A stretch of 64,000 nucleotides of DNA from positions 1-64,000 of the forward strand of contig NZ_RZIJ01000018.1 in assembly GCF_003989665.1 (NCBI RefSeq), in the 5' to 3' direction. Below the pieces are notes generated by a model. That model saw only the letters and a list, made by a program, of their open reading frames with translations, was not told the origin of the DNA and did not search any database. This stretch comes from Azospirillum doebereinerae. Its GTDB lineage: Bacteria > Pseudomonadota > Alphaproteobacteria > Azospirillales > Azospirillaceae. This document shows, in pieces, positions 30,595 through 39,501 of the stretch; the first letter of the stretch is position 1; the number at the start of each line of letters is the position of its first letter. The position numbers and the translations under genes are program-made.

Positions 30595-32042
30595 CAGGTC
30601 CGCACCTCGATGAAGGCGGAGCGCCGCAGATCGCGCAGGTAGCGGCGCGACAGCAGGTCGGCGCGCTCGCCGATCAGATCGCGCTCGACCTCCTCGCGGC
30701 CCGGCAGCTTGGCCTCCTTGACCGGGGTGGTCTGAGGTTGCGGCGGGGCGGCGGCGGGCTTGGGCTGGGCTTCCGGCGGCGGCTGGATCATCGGCACGTC
30801 GCGCTTGCAGACGATCAGGATCACGGCGGCGCCGGGGCTCATCAGAACCGGGCTGGCCTGCCCGAGCGGGATGCCGACGGCGAGCTGCTGCAGACCGGGC
30901 GGCAGATCCTTCACGCGCAGGGTGCCCATGTCGCCGGATTCCGGAATGCCCGTGGCCTTGGCCTTGGACTCGAAATCGGCGCAGCTCTTGATCGACTTGC
31001 GCAGCTTCTCGGCGCTGTCCTTCACCGCCTTCGCCTCTTCCTTGGAGGCGATGGGGATGATGATCTGCTTCATGTTGACCGACGCGCGGGCGATGTCGGG
31101 GCGCGGCTGCGGGCGCGGGGCGACCGGCTGCGGGGGCGGCATCACCACCTCGCCGCCGCTGCTGCCGAAGGCGCGCTGCCCGCGCACCAGCAGGATGTGG
31201 TAGCCGGTCGAGGTCCGCACCGGCGGCGACAGCTGCCCGGCGCGCATGGTCGCCAGCGCGCGGTCCACCTCGCCGGCCATCTCGCCGCTGCGCACCCAGC
31301 CGAGGTCGCCGCCGGAGGCGGCGCCCGCCGACTGCGAGAACTGGCGGGCCAGCGCCGCGAAGTTGCCGCCGCGCCGAACCTCGTCGACCAGACGGTCGGC
31401 GGTGCGGCGCACATCGTCGTCCTGTTCGGGACTGTCCACGGCCAGGAAGATCTCGGCGACCAGATACTCCGGCTTGCCGATGTTGGCCTTCAGCCGCTCC
31501 ATCGCCGCGTCGATCTCCTCCTCGCCGATCACCACCTCCTGGCGGATGCGGCGCTGCATGACGCGCTGCCACGCCATCAGCGCGCGGACCTGCTCGTGCA
31601 GGGCGGAGATCGGAACCCCCTGATTCTTCAGCAGCGTTTCCAGCTGCGGACGGCCCATGCGGTTCTGTTCGGCGATGCGCTTGACCGACTCGTCGATCTC
31701 GGCCTGGGCGATGCTGATGCCCGACCGCTTAGCCTCCTGGAGCTGGAGCCGTTCGTCCACCAATTGGCGCAGCACCTGCGGGGCCAGCCGCTGGCGCGTC
31801 TCCTGACTTTCCTGGGTGCCGGTGTTGAGCAGGGCCAACCGGATGCGCGCGTTGACGTCGGAGATCGAGATGACGTCGTCGTTCACCACGGCGGCGATCC
31901 GTTCGGAATCGGGCGTGGCGGGCGCGCCGCCCTGCGCCTTCGCGACGGGCGGCTTGGTCGTCTGGGCCATGGCGGGAAGGGCCAGGACGGCACAGGCGGT
32001 CGCCACGGCAAAGGCCGAACGGACGGCTCGCAAACTCGGCAT
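30594..32042 (-). CDS. surA: Periplasmic peptidyl-prolyl isomerase and chaperone SurA
   Basis: 482 residues from ATG 32042; a TTG at 32051 is an alternative. A Sec signal peptide (about 1-27, ending PAMAQ) leads into the SurA N-domain (IAAVVNDDVISISDVNARIR), one clear parvulin domain (about 185-280, GGDLGWVRSGEMAGEVDRAL and STGYHILLVRGQR) and a divergent second parvulin-like region (about 320-420). Two Pro/Ala-rich linkers interrupt it. SurA escorts outer-membrane proteins to the BAM complex. It is upstream of pdxA with a 4-base overlap. Confidence 0.9.
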   Translation of the reverse strand: MPSLRAVRSAFAVATACAVLALPAMAQTTKPPVAKAQGGAPATPDSERIAAVVNDDVISISDVNARIRLALLNTGTQESQETRQRLAPQVLRQLVDERLQLQEAKRSGISIAQAEIDESVKRIAEQNRMGRPQLETLLKNQGVPISALHEQVRALMAWQRVMQRRIRQEVVIGEEEIDAAMERLKANIGKPEYLVAEIFLAVDSPEQDDDVRRTADRLVDEVRRGGNFAALARQFSQSAGAASGGDLGWVRSGEMAGEVDRALATMRAGQLSPPVRTSTGYHILLVRGQRAFGSSGGEVVMPPPQPVAPRPQPRPDIARASVNMKQIIIPIASKEEAKAVKDSAEKLRKSIKSCADFESKAKATGIPESGDMGTLRVKDLPPGLQQLAVGIPLGQASPVLMSPGAAVILIVCKRDVPMIQPPPEAQPKPAAAPPQPQTTPVKEAKLPGREEVERDLIGERADLLSRRYLRDLRRSAFIEVRT

Positions 32043-32182
32043 GGTGCTCAAGCTCCAAAAACAGGTTGCCCGTTAATACGGCCGGGTTAGGCCCTCTGTA
32101 AACGGAATCCTATGCCCCGTTTCCGGGGCGGAATTGTGGCGTCCGGTCCGGACGCCAGGAGGCCCCACCGGGCCAAGGCCGT

Positions 32183-33277
32183 TCAGCCGTCCTCCAGATG
32201 AAGGAGCGCCGCCGTGCCCAGCAGCAGGCTGATGCCCGCCGGGCTCCACGCCGCCATCAGGATCGGAATGGTTTCCGACATGCCGAAGGTGCGGACCACG
32301 TCGGTGGTGACGAACAGCACGAAGCCGGTCAGCACCCCGCCGGTCACCATCGCCATCGTGCCGCCGCGCCGGGGCATCCGCAGCGAGAAGGCGGCGGCGA
32401 ACAGCACCATCGCCAGGAACAGGAAGGGCTGCGCCAGCAGGGACTGGTAGTGCAGCCGGTGCCGGACCGCCGGGAAGCCCGTGGTTTCCAGCGTGTGGAT
32501 GAAGCGCGGCAGGTCCCAGAAGGAGATCGTCTCCGGCGGGGCGAAGCTCTCCTCGATGGTCGCCATGTCCAGCTCGGTGGGGATGGTGTAGGTCGCCAGC
32601 GGCTCCGGATCCTTCTTGGCCCGGTTCAGCACGGCGTCGTGCAGCTCCCACTTCTTGTCCTTCAGGACGGCGCCCGGCGCGTCGACCCGGCCCAGATAGG
32701 TCTGGTCGGCGTCGAACTGGAAGACGATGACGTTGGTCAGCTCGAAGGTCAGCGGGTTGACCAGTTCCGAATGGATGAAGAACTGATCCTTCTCGCTGGT
32801 CTGCCGCAGCCACAGCCCGGATCGCGAGATGTTCAGCGTGTTGGACTTCATCTTCAGGAAGCGGTCCTGAAGCTGGTCGTACTTGGCGATGAACACGGCG
32901 CCGACCGGGTTGATGACCGTCACCTTGACCACCCCGATGGCGGCCGCCGCGATCAGCACCGGCATCAGGAACTGCCACGCCGACACGCCGACCGCGCGCG
33001 CCACCACCAGCTCGGCGCTGCGGGTCAGGCGCCAGAAGGTGAACATGCCGGCGAACAGGATGACGAAGGGGAAGATCTGCTGACCGATCTCCGGCAACTT
33101 CAGCAGCGCCATCCGCAAGACCAGACCGAAGGTGACGTTCGGCTTGGTGCCCGCGCGGCGCAGCAACTCGACGACGTCGAGCAGCAGCACGATCGACAGC
33201 AGGATCACCATCAGCAGGCAGAACCACAGAATGAACTGGCGGCCGATGTAACGGGACAGCGTGGGCGAGGAATACAT
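32183..33277 (-). CDS. lptG: LPS export ABC transporter permease LptG
   Basis: 364 residues from ATG 33277 (MYSSPTLSRYIGRQFILWFC). The long open frame further upstream is not coding in character. Six membrane helices (three at each end) flank a periplasmic jellyroll domain (about 120-260, LKMKSNTLNISRSGLWLRQT), the LptF/G layout. With LptF and LptB2 it extracts LPS from the inner membrane. LptF is normally the preceding gene and LptD the next; neither is present here. A GCCCCG/CGGGGC hairpin (32113-32129) lies between this gene and surA. Confidence 0.88.
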   Translation of the reverse strand: MYSSPTLSRYIGRQFILWFCLLMVILLSIVLLLDVVELLRRAGTKPNVTFGLVLRMALLKLPEIGQQIFPFVILFAGMFTFWRLTRSAELVVARAVGVSAWQFLMPVLIAAAAIGVVKVTVINPVGAVFIAKYDQLQDRFLKMKSNTLNISRSGLWLRQTSEKDQFFIHSELVNPLTFELTNVIVFQFDADQTYLGRVDAPGAVLKDKKWELHDAVLNRAKKDPEPLATYTIPTELDMATIEESFAPPETISFWDLPRFIHTLETTGFPAVRHRLHYQSLLAQPFLFLAMVLFAAAFSLRMPRRGGTMAMVTGGVLTGFVLFVTTDVVRTFGMSETIPILMAAWSPAGISLLLGTAALLHLEDG

Positions 33278-33469
33278 GCGATCCGGTCTCCGGAACCGTC
33301 CGGGCCTGGCCCATCGCGGTTTGTCCGGGCTGTGTACCGCCGTTGCGCCGGGATGACAACCTCGGCGCAACGGCGGAGTCTTCCGCGCCATCCCGCCTTT
33401 TCCATCTGGACTTCCCGCCCGCCTCATCCAAACTGAAGAGGGATGGATCACGATGGGGAGGGACGGCTG

Positions 33470-34048
33470 ATGACGGACACCGCAATCACCATTCGGGAGG
33501 CGCAGGCCGCCGACGCCGACGGCATGGCCGCCGTGCACGTGCAGAGCTGGCGCTCGACCTACCCCGGCCTGATCCCGACCCCCTTCCTGGTCAACCTGTC
33601 GGAACCCGCCGCCGCCTCCCGCTGGCGCTCGGTCGCGGAAGCGCGCGGTCCGGGCCAGGGCGCCTTCGTCGCCGTGGACACCGGCGGCCTCGTGGCGCCG
33701 GCCGGCACCATCGTCGGGATCGCCTCCTACGGGGCGCGGCGCGCGACGGTGGACGGCTATGGCGGGGAGGTCCACGCGCTCTACCTGCTGGACGAAGCCA
33801 AGGGGCTGGGCGTCGGACGCCGGCTGATGGCGGCGATGGCCGAGCGGCTGATGGCCGACGGCGTGCGCTCCGCCGGGCTGTGGTGCCTGCGCGACAACCC
33901 GTCGCGCTGGTTCTACGAAAGGCTAGGGGGTAGCCGCGTCGCCGAGCGGCCGATCCGCTTCGCCGGGGCGCAATTGATGGAGATCGCCTATGGCTGGCGC
34001 GACCTGGCCCCGCTTGCACGCTTGTCGGCGGGACCGGAGGTGCGGTAG
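33470..34048 (+). CDS. GNAT-family N-acetyltransferase
   Basis: 192 residues from ATG 33470, preceded by GGGGAGGG. The GNAT fold shows TIREAQAADADGMAAVHVQS at the N-terminus and the acetyl-CoA-binding loop EVHALYLLDEAKGLGVGRRL (R/Q-x-x-G-x-G/A type). WCLRDNPSRWFYERLGG is motif B. The substrate is unknown. It is divergent from lptG and ends 36 bp before guaA, so the two may be co-transcribed. Confidence 0.82.
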   Translation: MTDTAITIREAQAADADGMAAVHVQSWRSTYPGLIPTPFLVNLSEPAAASRWRSVAEARGPGQGAFVAVDTGGLVAPAGTIVGIASYGARRATVDGYGGEVHALYLLDEAKGLGVGRRLMAAMAERLMADGVRSAGLWCLRDNPSRWFYERLGGSRVAERPIRFAGAQLMEIAYGWRDLAPLARLSAGPEVR

Positions 34049-34084
34049 ACACGGGACTTGAGTCCCCCGCATCAGGATTCGTCG

Positions 34085-35668
34085 ATGTCGACCGCTGCCG
34101 CCTCTTCCGCTCACGCCCTGTCCAACGAGCGCGTCCTTATTCTCGATTTCGGGTCGCAGGTGACCCAGCTGATCGCGCGCCGGGTGCGCGAGAGCGGCGT
34201 CTACTGCGAAATCCACCCCTTCGGCATGAGCGAGGAGCGCATCCGCGCCTACGCGCCGAAGGCGGTAATCCTGTCCGGCAGCCCGGCCTCCGTCACCGAG
34301 GAGAACGGCCCGCGCGCTCCGCAGGCGGTCTTCGAACTGGGCGTTCCGGTTCTGGGCATCTGCTACGGCCAGCAGACCATGTGTCACCAGTTGGGCGGCG
34401 CCGTCTCCGGCTCCGACCACCGCGAGTTCGGCCGCGCCTTCATCGAGATCAAGGAGCCCTGCGCGCTCTTCGACGGTCTGTGGGATCTGGGCTCGCGCGA
34501 GCAGGTGTGGATGAGCCACGGCGACCGCGTCACGGCGATTCCCCCCGGCTTCCGCGCGGTGGCGGTCAGCGACGGCGCGCCCTTCGCCGTCATCGCCGAC
34601 GACACCCGCCACTTCTACGGCGTGCAGTTCCACCCGGAGGTCGTCCACACCCCGCACGGCGCGCAGCTGCTGGCGAACTTCGTCCACGGCGTCGCCGGCA
34701 TCAAGGGCGACTGGACGATGGCCGCGTTCAAGCAACAGGCCATCGAGAAGATCCGCGCCCAGGTCGGCAAGGGCAAGGTGATCTGCGGGTTGTCGGGTGG
34801 CGTCGATTCCTCGGTCGCGGCGGTGCTGATCCACGAGGCGATCGGCGACCAGCTGACCTGCATCTTCGTGGACACCGGCCTGATGCGGGCCGGCGAGGCG
34901 GACGAGGTCGTGACCCTGTTCCGCGACCACTACAACATTCCGCTGATCCACCGCGAGGCGTCGGACCTGTTCCTCGGCAAGCTGGCCGGGGTCAGCGACC
35001 CAGAGCAGAAGCGCAAGATCATCGGCGGCCTGTTCATCGAGGTCTTCGACGAGGAGAGCCACAAGATCGGTGGCGCCGAGTTCCTGGCCCAAGGCACCCT
35101 CTATCCCGACGTGATCGAGAGCGTCTCCTTCACCGGCGGCCCGTCGGTGACGATCAAGTCGCACCACAACGTCGGCGGCCTGCCCGACCGCATGAAGCTG
35201 AAGCTGGTCGAGCCGCTGCGCGAGCTGTTCAAGGACGAGGTCCGGGCGCTCGGCCGTGAGCTTGGCCTGCCCGCCGCCTTCATCGGCCGCCATCCCTTCC
35301 CCGGTCCGGGGCTGGCCATCCGCATCCCCGGCGATATCACCCCGGAAAAGCTGGAGATTCTGCGCAAGGCCGACACGGTCTATCTGGAGGAGATCCGCAA
35401 CGCCGGCCTCTACGACGCCATCTGGCAGGCCTTCGCGGTGCTGCTGCCGGTGCGCACGGTGGGCGTGATGGGCGACGGCCGCACCTATGACCATGTGCTG
35501 GCGCTGCGCGCGGTGACCTCGACCGACGGCATGACCGCCGACTGGTTCCAGTTCCCGCACGAGTTCCTGGCGCGGGTGTCGAACCGCATCGTCAACGAGG
35601 TGCGCGGCGTCAACCGTGTGGTCTACGACATCACCAGCAAGCCGCCCGGCACGATCGAGTGGGAGTGA
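34085..35668 (+). CDS. guaA: GMP synthase (glutamine-hydrolysing)
   Basis: 527 residues from ATG 34085. The glutaminase domain has nucleophile Cys93 in [17 protein letters not shown], with His and Glu in FHPEV. The ATP-pyrophosphatase domain has the P-loop [13 protein letters not shown] (about 237-249). The dimerisation domain ends GTIEWE, the invariant GuaA C-terminus. It converts XMP to GMP. The 3' end of guaA is a known attachment site for integrative elements, relevant because an integrase-like fragment lies 265 bp downstream. Confidence 0.95.
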   Translation: MSTAAASSAHALSNERVLILDFGSQVTQLIARRVRESGVYCEIHPFGMSEERIRAYAPKAVILSGSPASVTEENGPRAPQAVFELGVPVLGICYGQQTMCHQLGGAVSGSDHREFGRAFIEIKEPCALFDGLWDLGSREQVWMSHGDRVTAIPPGFRAVAVSDGAPFAVIADDTRHFYGVQFHPEVVHTPHGAQLLANFVHGVAGIKGDWTMAAFKQQAIEKIRAQVGKGKVICGLSGGVDSSVAAVLIHEAIGDQLTCIFVDTGLMRAGEADEVVTLFRDHYNIPLIHREASDLFLGKLAGVSDPEQKRKIIGGLFIEVFDEESHKIGGAEFLAQGTLYPDVIESVSFTGGPSVTIKSHHNVGGLPDRMKLKLVEPLRELFKDEVRALGRELGLPAAFIGRHPFPGPGLAIRIPGDITPEKLEILRKADTVYLEEIRNAGLYDAIWQAFAVLLPVRTVGVMGDGRTYDHVLALRAVTSTDGMTADWFQFPHEFLARVSNRIVNEVRGVNRVVYDITSKPPGTIEWE

Positions 35669-35811
35669 TTCACGCCGCTTCGAGCGGTATCCGAAACCAG
35701 ACTGAGAGACGCCGTAACTCACTGATAAAAAACTTTCCGCCATCACCTATCGATGGGCAGTGATCGTGTCTGACGATCCCCGCCCATATTGACGATCGCG
35801 AAAATCAAAAG

Positions 35812-35848
35812 CACCGTCAGGAACCGTGTCTCCTGACGGTGTTTTTTT
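35812..35848 (+). terminator. Intrinsic terminator downstream of guaA
   Basis: CACCGTCAGGA, 8-base loop, TCCTGACGGTG and seven T residues; an 11-bp perfect stem, 143 bp after the guaA stop. Its distance from guaA is unusual and may reflect insertion of foreign DNA. Confidence 0.85.
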
Positions 35849-35929
35849 GATGCAAGCCTTTGATTAAGCGCCGATTTTCCTGATACAAGTCTCTAAAAAA
35901 GCCGCCGGGCGGTACTTTTTGAGCGGCGG

Positions 35930-36031
35930 GATGGAACGCTGACCGATGCGGCGATCAAGGCACTAACGAGGCCTCCAGGAAATCTGGGGCGGTTCAGCTT
36001 ATTTTTGCAGCCAACCTGTCCAGCCAAACCG
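35930..36031 (+). pseudogene. Remnant of a tyrosine integrase N-terminus (Arm DNA-binding type)
   Basis: The frame beginning CTG at 35939 reads LTDAAIKALTRPPGNLGRFS then LFLQPT. This matches the usual start of P4-family integrases (LTDxAIKALKPP..GRFSDGGGLxLQV), with the DGGG element missing and no intact start or downstream catalytic domain. The rest of the integrase is absent. It sits where guaA-specific integrases usually sit. I infer a decayed integrase; a chance match is possible because only about 30 residues align. Confidence 0.45.
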
Positions 36032-36043
36032 GATCACCTCGGC

Positions 36044-36313
36044 TCAGACGCGCGTGAGGACATCCGCCAGCGTCAGCGCCATCAGGATCGTCAGCCAGAA
36101 CAGCCCGGCTCCCGCCGCCAGCCGCACCAGTGGCTGCGACGCGCCCAGCCGCATGAAGACCGTCACGATCAGCGCCGCCTTGGCCGCCGCGATCCCCAGG
36201 CTGGCGGCGTTGCCCCACGCCCCCCAGGGCAGGAAGGACAGCCCGAAGGTGGCGCCCAGCAGCGCCAGCAGCAGGAGCCAAACCGTCAGAAGCCCCTTAA
36301 GTCTGCGATCCAT
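36044..36313 (-). CDS. Cytochrome c oxidase subunit IV (caa3 type)
   Basis: 89 residues, three predicted membrane helices (about 7-26, 33-53, 65-85), beginning MDRRLKGLLTVWLLLLALLG. Small three-helix proteins at the end of caa3 operons are the prokaryotic COX4 family. It lies 7 bp after the subunit III gene. The family match is inferred from position, size and topology. Confidence 0.75.
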   Translation of the reverse strand: MDRRLKGLLTVWLLLLALLGATFGLSFLPWGAWGNAASLGIAAAKAALIVTVFMRLGASQPLVRLAAGAGLFWLTILMALTLADVLTRV

Positions 36314-36320
36314 TGTCGTG

Positions 36321-36875
36321 TCATCCCGGTACGAGGTAAAGGGCCGGGTAGAGGAACACCCAGACCAGATCGACGAAATGCCAATAGAGCCCGGCCGCCT
36401 CCACCGTACTCGGCTGGGGGCGGACCAGGGCCAACCCCGCCAGCAGAGCCACGCCGATGGTCAGATGCACGGCGTGCAGCGCCGTCGCGACGTAGTAGAG
36501 GTTGACGAACAGATCCGGCCCCGGCACCAGCCCCTTGGCGAAATCCGCGCGGTACTCCACCGCCTTCACCGCCAGGAAGGCCACCCCCAGCGCCGCCGCT
36601 CCCACCAGCGGAAGCCGGGCACGACCTGGCCCGGAACATGGTCCCGAACGCTCCACCGCCACGGCGACCAGCAGCGAACTGGTCAGCAAGATCGCCGTGT
36701 TGGCCGCCCCCAGCCCCTTGTCGAAGGGCGCGGCCCCGCTCCGCCCCAGCCGGGCGAGCGTGATGGCGAGAAGCAGCGCGCCGAACATCATGACCTCGGT
36801 GGACAGGAACAGCCACAGGCCCAGCTGGCCGGGCGATGCCGTCGTCCCCGGCCCGGCGCCGGTGCGGCCGGTCAT
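36321..36875 (-). CDS. Cytochrome c oxidase subunit III (caa3 type)
   Basis: 184 residues, five predicted helices. It contains LGLWLFLSTEVMMFGALLLA (conserved Glu), FLAVKAVEYRADFAKGLVPG and GLYWHFVDLVWVFLYPALYL, all subunit III marks. The short five-helix form is the type found in caa3 oxidases; the seven-helix ctaE at 60606 is the other kind. The start overlaps the subunit I stop by 4 bases. Confidence 0.88.
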   Translation of the reverse strand: MTGRTGAGPGTTASPGQLGLWLFLSTEVMMFGALLLAITLARLGRSGAAPFDKGLGAANTAILLTSSLLVAVAVERSGPCSGPGRARLPLVGAAALGVAFLAVKAVEYRADFAKGLVPGPDLFVNLYYVATALHAVHLTIGVALLAGLALVRPQPSTVEAAGLYWHFVDLVWVFLYPALYLVPG

Positions 36876-38533
36876 GGCGGCGTGTCCTTGGTTTCGGCCG
36901 TCGCCTCGGGGGTGTAGGCCTCCCAGGTCACGGTCGGGATGCGATCAAAGTTGTGGGTGGGCGGCGGCGAGGGCACGCGCCATTCCAGCCCGGTGGCGCC
37001 CCATGGGTTGGGGCCGGCCCGTTGGCCCCAGCGCAGCGACCAGGGCAGATAGACCAGCGGCAGCAGATAGGCGAAGGCCAGCAGCCCGGCCCCGGCGGTG
37101 GACAGCAGGTGCCAGACCTGGAACTCCGCCGGATATTCGTGATAGCGGCGCGGCATGCCGAGCCAGCCCAGGATGTATTGCGGAAAGAAGGTCAGGTTGA
37201 AGCCGACGTAGAGGAGAAGGACGGACAGCTTCGCCAAGGCGTCGGGGTAGAGCCGCCCGGTGATCTTCGGCCACCAGAAATGCATGGCGCCGAGATAGGC
37301 GGTCACGGCGCCGCCGACCATGATATAGTGGAAATGCGCGACGACGAAGGTGGTGTCGTGGGCGTGGACGTCGAGGGCGAGGCTGGCCAGGATCAGCCCG
37401 GTCAACCCGCCGAACACGAACAGCCCGATGAAGCTCAGGCCGTAGAGCAGCGGCGCGGTGAACCGGATCTCGGCCCGGTAGAGCGTCGCCGCCCAGTTGT
37501 AGACCTTCACCGCCGAGGGAACCGCCACTAGGAAGCTGAGAAAGGAGAAGACGACGCTGGCGTACATCGACTGGCCGGACACGAACATGTGGTGCCCCCA
37601 GACGAGGAAGCCCAGCGCCGCGATGGCGAGCGAGGCGTAGGCGACGAAGCGGTAGCCGAACACCGCCCGCCCGGCGAAGGTGGAGATCAGCTCCGTCACC
37701 ACCCCCATGGCCGGCAGCACCATGATGTAGACGGCGGGGTGGCTGTAGAACCAGAACAGGTGCTGGAACAGCAGCGGGTCGCCGCCCAGACGGGGGTCGA
37801 AAATTCCGACGCCGAAGCCGCGCTCGGCGACGATCAGGATCAGCGCCATCGCCAGCACCGGCGTCGCCAGCACCAGCAGGATCGAGGTGGCGTAATGCGA
37901 CCAGACGAAGATCGGCAGGCGGAACCACGTCATCCCCGGCGCCCGCATCGTGTGGATGGTGACGATGAAATTCAATCCGGTCAGGATCGACGAGAAGCCG
38001 GCGGTGAACACCCCCGCCGCCGCCAGCAGGACATGCCCGTTGGCGAACTGCGTGCTGAGCGGAGTGTAGAAGGTCCAGCCGGTGTCCACCCCGCCCTTGA
38101 CCAGCGTGACGATGGTGAACAGCCCCGCCAGCACATAGATGTACCAGGACAGCAGGTTGAGCCGGGGAAAGGCGAGGTCCCGCGCGCCGATCATCAGCGG
38201 GATCAGGAAATTGCCGAAGACGTTGGGGATCGACGGGATCAGGAAGAACCACACCATGACGATGCCGTGCATGGTGAAGGCGCGGTTGTAGGTCTCGGCG
38301 CTCAGCAGGTCCGGCCGCGGCGTCGCCAGTTCCAGCCGCACCAGCACGGCGCCGACGGCGCCCAGCGCGAAGAAGCCGGTGATGGCGATCAGGTAGAGGA
38401 TGGCGACGCGCTTGTGGTCGGTGGTGGTCAGCCAGGACCGCAGCGTGTGCCCGGCGGCGGTGTAGGGGCGCGGGTCGAAGGCGGCGCGCGCGGCGCCCGT
38501 GCCGGTGCCCGGATCGGTGCTGGTTGCGGTCAT
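36872..38533 (-). CDS. Cytochrome c oxidase subunit I, A2 type (caa3)
   Basis: 553 residues from ATG 38533, overlapping the subunit II stop. Twelve-helix heme-copper oxidase: heme a ligand His89 (FTMHG), CuB ligands and cross-linked Tyr in YSHPAVY (263-269), VWGHHMFVSGQS, and heme ligands in DTTFVVAHFHYIMVGG. The Glu of A1 enzymes (HPEVY) is replaced by Ala, and a Tyr-Ser pair precedes His, the A2-type D-channel signature known from Rhodothermus and Thermus caa3. It reduces O2 and pumps protons. GC content appears even higher than in neighbouring genes. Confidence 0.92.
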   Translation of the reverse strand: MTATSTDPGTGTGAARAAFDPRPYTAAGHTLRSWLTTTDHKRVAILYLIAITGFFALGAVGAVLVRLELATPRPDLLSAETYNRAFTMHGIVMVWFFLIPSIPNVFGNFLIPLMIGARDLAFPRLNLLSWYIYVLAGLFTIVTLVKGGVDTGWTFYTPLSTQFANGHVLLAAAGVFTAGFSSILTGLNFIVTIHTMRAPGMTWFRLPIFVWSHYATSILLVLATPVLAMALILIVAERGFGVGIFDPRLGGDPLLFQHLFWFYSHPAVYIMVLPAMGVVTELISTFAGRAVFGYRFVAYASLAIAALGFLVWGHHMFVSGQSMYASVVFSFLSFLVAVPSAVKVYNWAATLYRAEIRFTAPLLYGLSFIGLFVFGGLTGLILASLALDVHAHDTTFVVAHFHYIMVGGAVTAYLGAMHFWWPKITGRLYPDALAKLSVLLLYVGFNLTFFPQYILGWLGMPRRYHEYPAEFQVWHLLSTAGAGLLAFAYLLPLVYLPWSLRWGQRAGPNPWGATGLEWRVPSPPPTHNFDRIPTVTWEAYTPEATAETKDTPP

Positions 38534-39501
38534 GGCGTCGTTCCGGACGGGGGTTTCAGCGAGGCGATGTAGGCGACGAGGCGCATCAGGTCGGCCTCCT
38601 CCAGCTTGCCGGCGAAGGACGGCATCACCGGCTCGTAGCCTGCGACGACCTGGGCGACCGGATCGAGGATGCTGTCGCGGAGGTAGCGCTCGTCGGCGAT
38701 CACGGTGCCGCCGTCCGCCAGCGGCTGCGGCAGCCGGTAGATGCCGCCCAGATCGGGCGCCCGCACGGCGGAGCCGCCGCCCCCACCGGCGCCGCCCCCT
38801 CCGGAGCTGCCATGGCAGCCCGAACAGCCGAGGCGGCGGAACAGCGCCGCCCCCTCCTGCGCCAGGGTCGGCTCGACGGCGCTGGTGGACAGCCAATCCG
38901 CGTAGCCGGTCGGCGGCAGCACCACCAGCTCGCCGCCCATGGTGGCGTGGTCGGTGCCGCAGAACTGGGTGCAGCGCAGCGCGTAGGTCCCCGGCCGGTC
39001 GGCCTGGAACCACAGCTCGGTCGTCCGGCCGGGCAGCACGTCCTGCTTCAGCCGCAGCTCGGGCAGGAACAGGCTGTGGATGACGTCCTGCGAGGTCATC
39101 CGCAGCCGCACCGGCTGCCCGGCCGGGACGTGCAGCGTGTCGATCTCGCTCTGCCCACCGGGGTGCTGCGCCTTCCACATCCATTGCTTGCCGACGACCG
39201 TGATGTCGAGCGTGCCCGGCGGCGGGGTGGAGCGGACGAAGAACAACTCCGCCGCCCAGAACCAGAAGCCCAGGCTCAGCAGGAAGGGGATCGCCATCCA
39301 GGCGGCTTCGATGCCGGCCTCGCGCTTGACCGGCCCGCCGCGCTCGGCCGGCGAACCGCGCCGGTACTTGACGGCGAACCACAGGATCGCGACGAACACC
39401 GGAACCGCCAGGCACAGCAGCAGGGCGCTGAAGCTGACGACCAGCAGGTCGATCCGGTCGGCGTAGAAGGAGGCCGCGCGGGGCCACAGCGGAATGCTCA
39501 T
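38530..39501 (-). CDS. Cytochrome c oxidase subunit II with fused cytochrome c domain
   Basis: 323 residues. Two N-terminal membrane helices (about 18-43, 65-88) precede the cupredoxin CuA domain: His142, Cys177, Cys181, His185 and Met188 (CTQFCGTDHATM). A C-terminal class I cytochrome c domain follows, with heme motif CSGCH (226-230) and a likely axial Met in EPVMPSFAG. A Gly-rich loop lies right after the heme motif. The fusion defines a caa3 oxidase, so no soluble cytochrome c is needed to take electrons from Alternative Complex III. It overlaps the SCO and subunit I genes by 4 bases each. Confidence 0.92.
   Translation of the reverse strand: MSIPLWPRAASFYADRIDLLVVSFSALLLCLAVPVFVAILWFAVKYRRGSPAERGGPVKREAGIEAAWMAIPFLLSLGFWFWAAELFFVRSTPPPGTLDITVVGKQWMWKAQHPGGQSEIDTLHVPAGQPVRLRMTSQDVIHSLFLPELRLKQDVLPGRTTELWFQADRPGTYALRCTQFCGTDHATMGGELVVLPPTGYADWLSTSAVEPTLAQEGAALFRRLGCSGCHGSSGGGGAGGGGGSAVRAPDLGGIYRLPQPLADGGTVIADERYLRDSILDPVAQVVAGYEPVMPSFAGKLEEADLMRLVAYIASLKPPSGTTP

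Larger units (their letters stand above)
35669..36043. other. Gap between guaA and the oxidase cluster
   Basis: 375 bp. It holds a strong terminator (35812-35848) and an integrase-like fragment (about 35930-36031), both listed separately. The remaining sequence is AT-richer than its surroundings. A GGTACTTTTTGAG stretch at 35911-35923 sits just upstream of the integrase-like reading. Confidence 0.5.
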
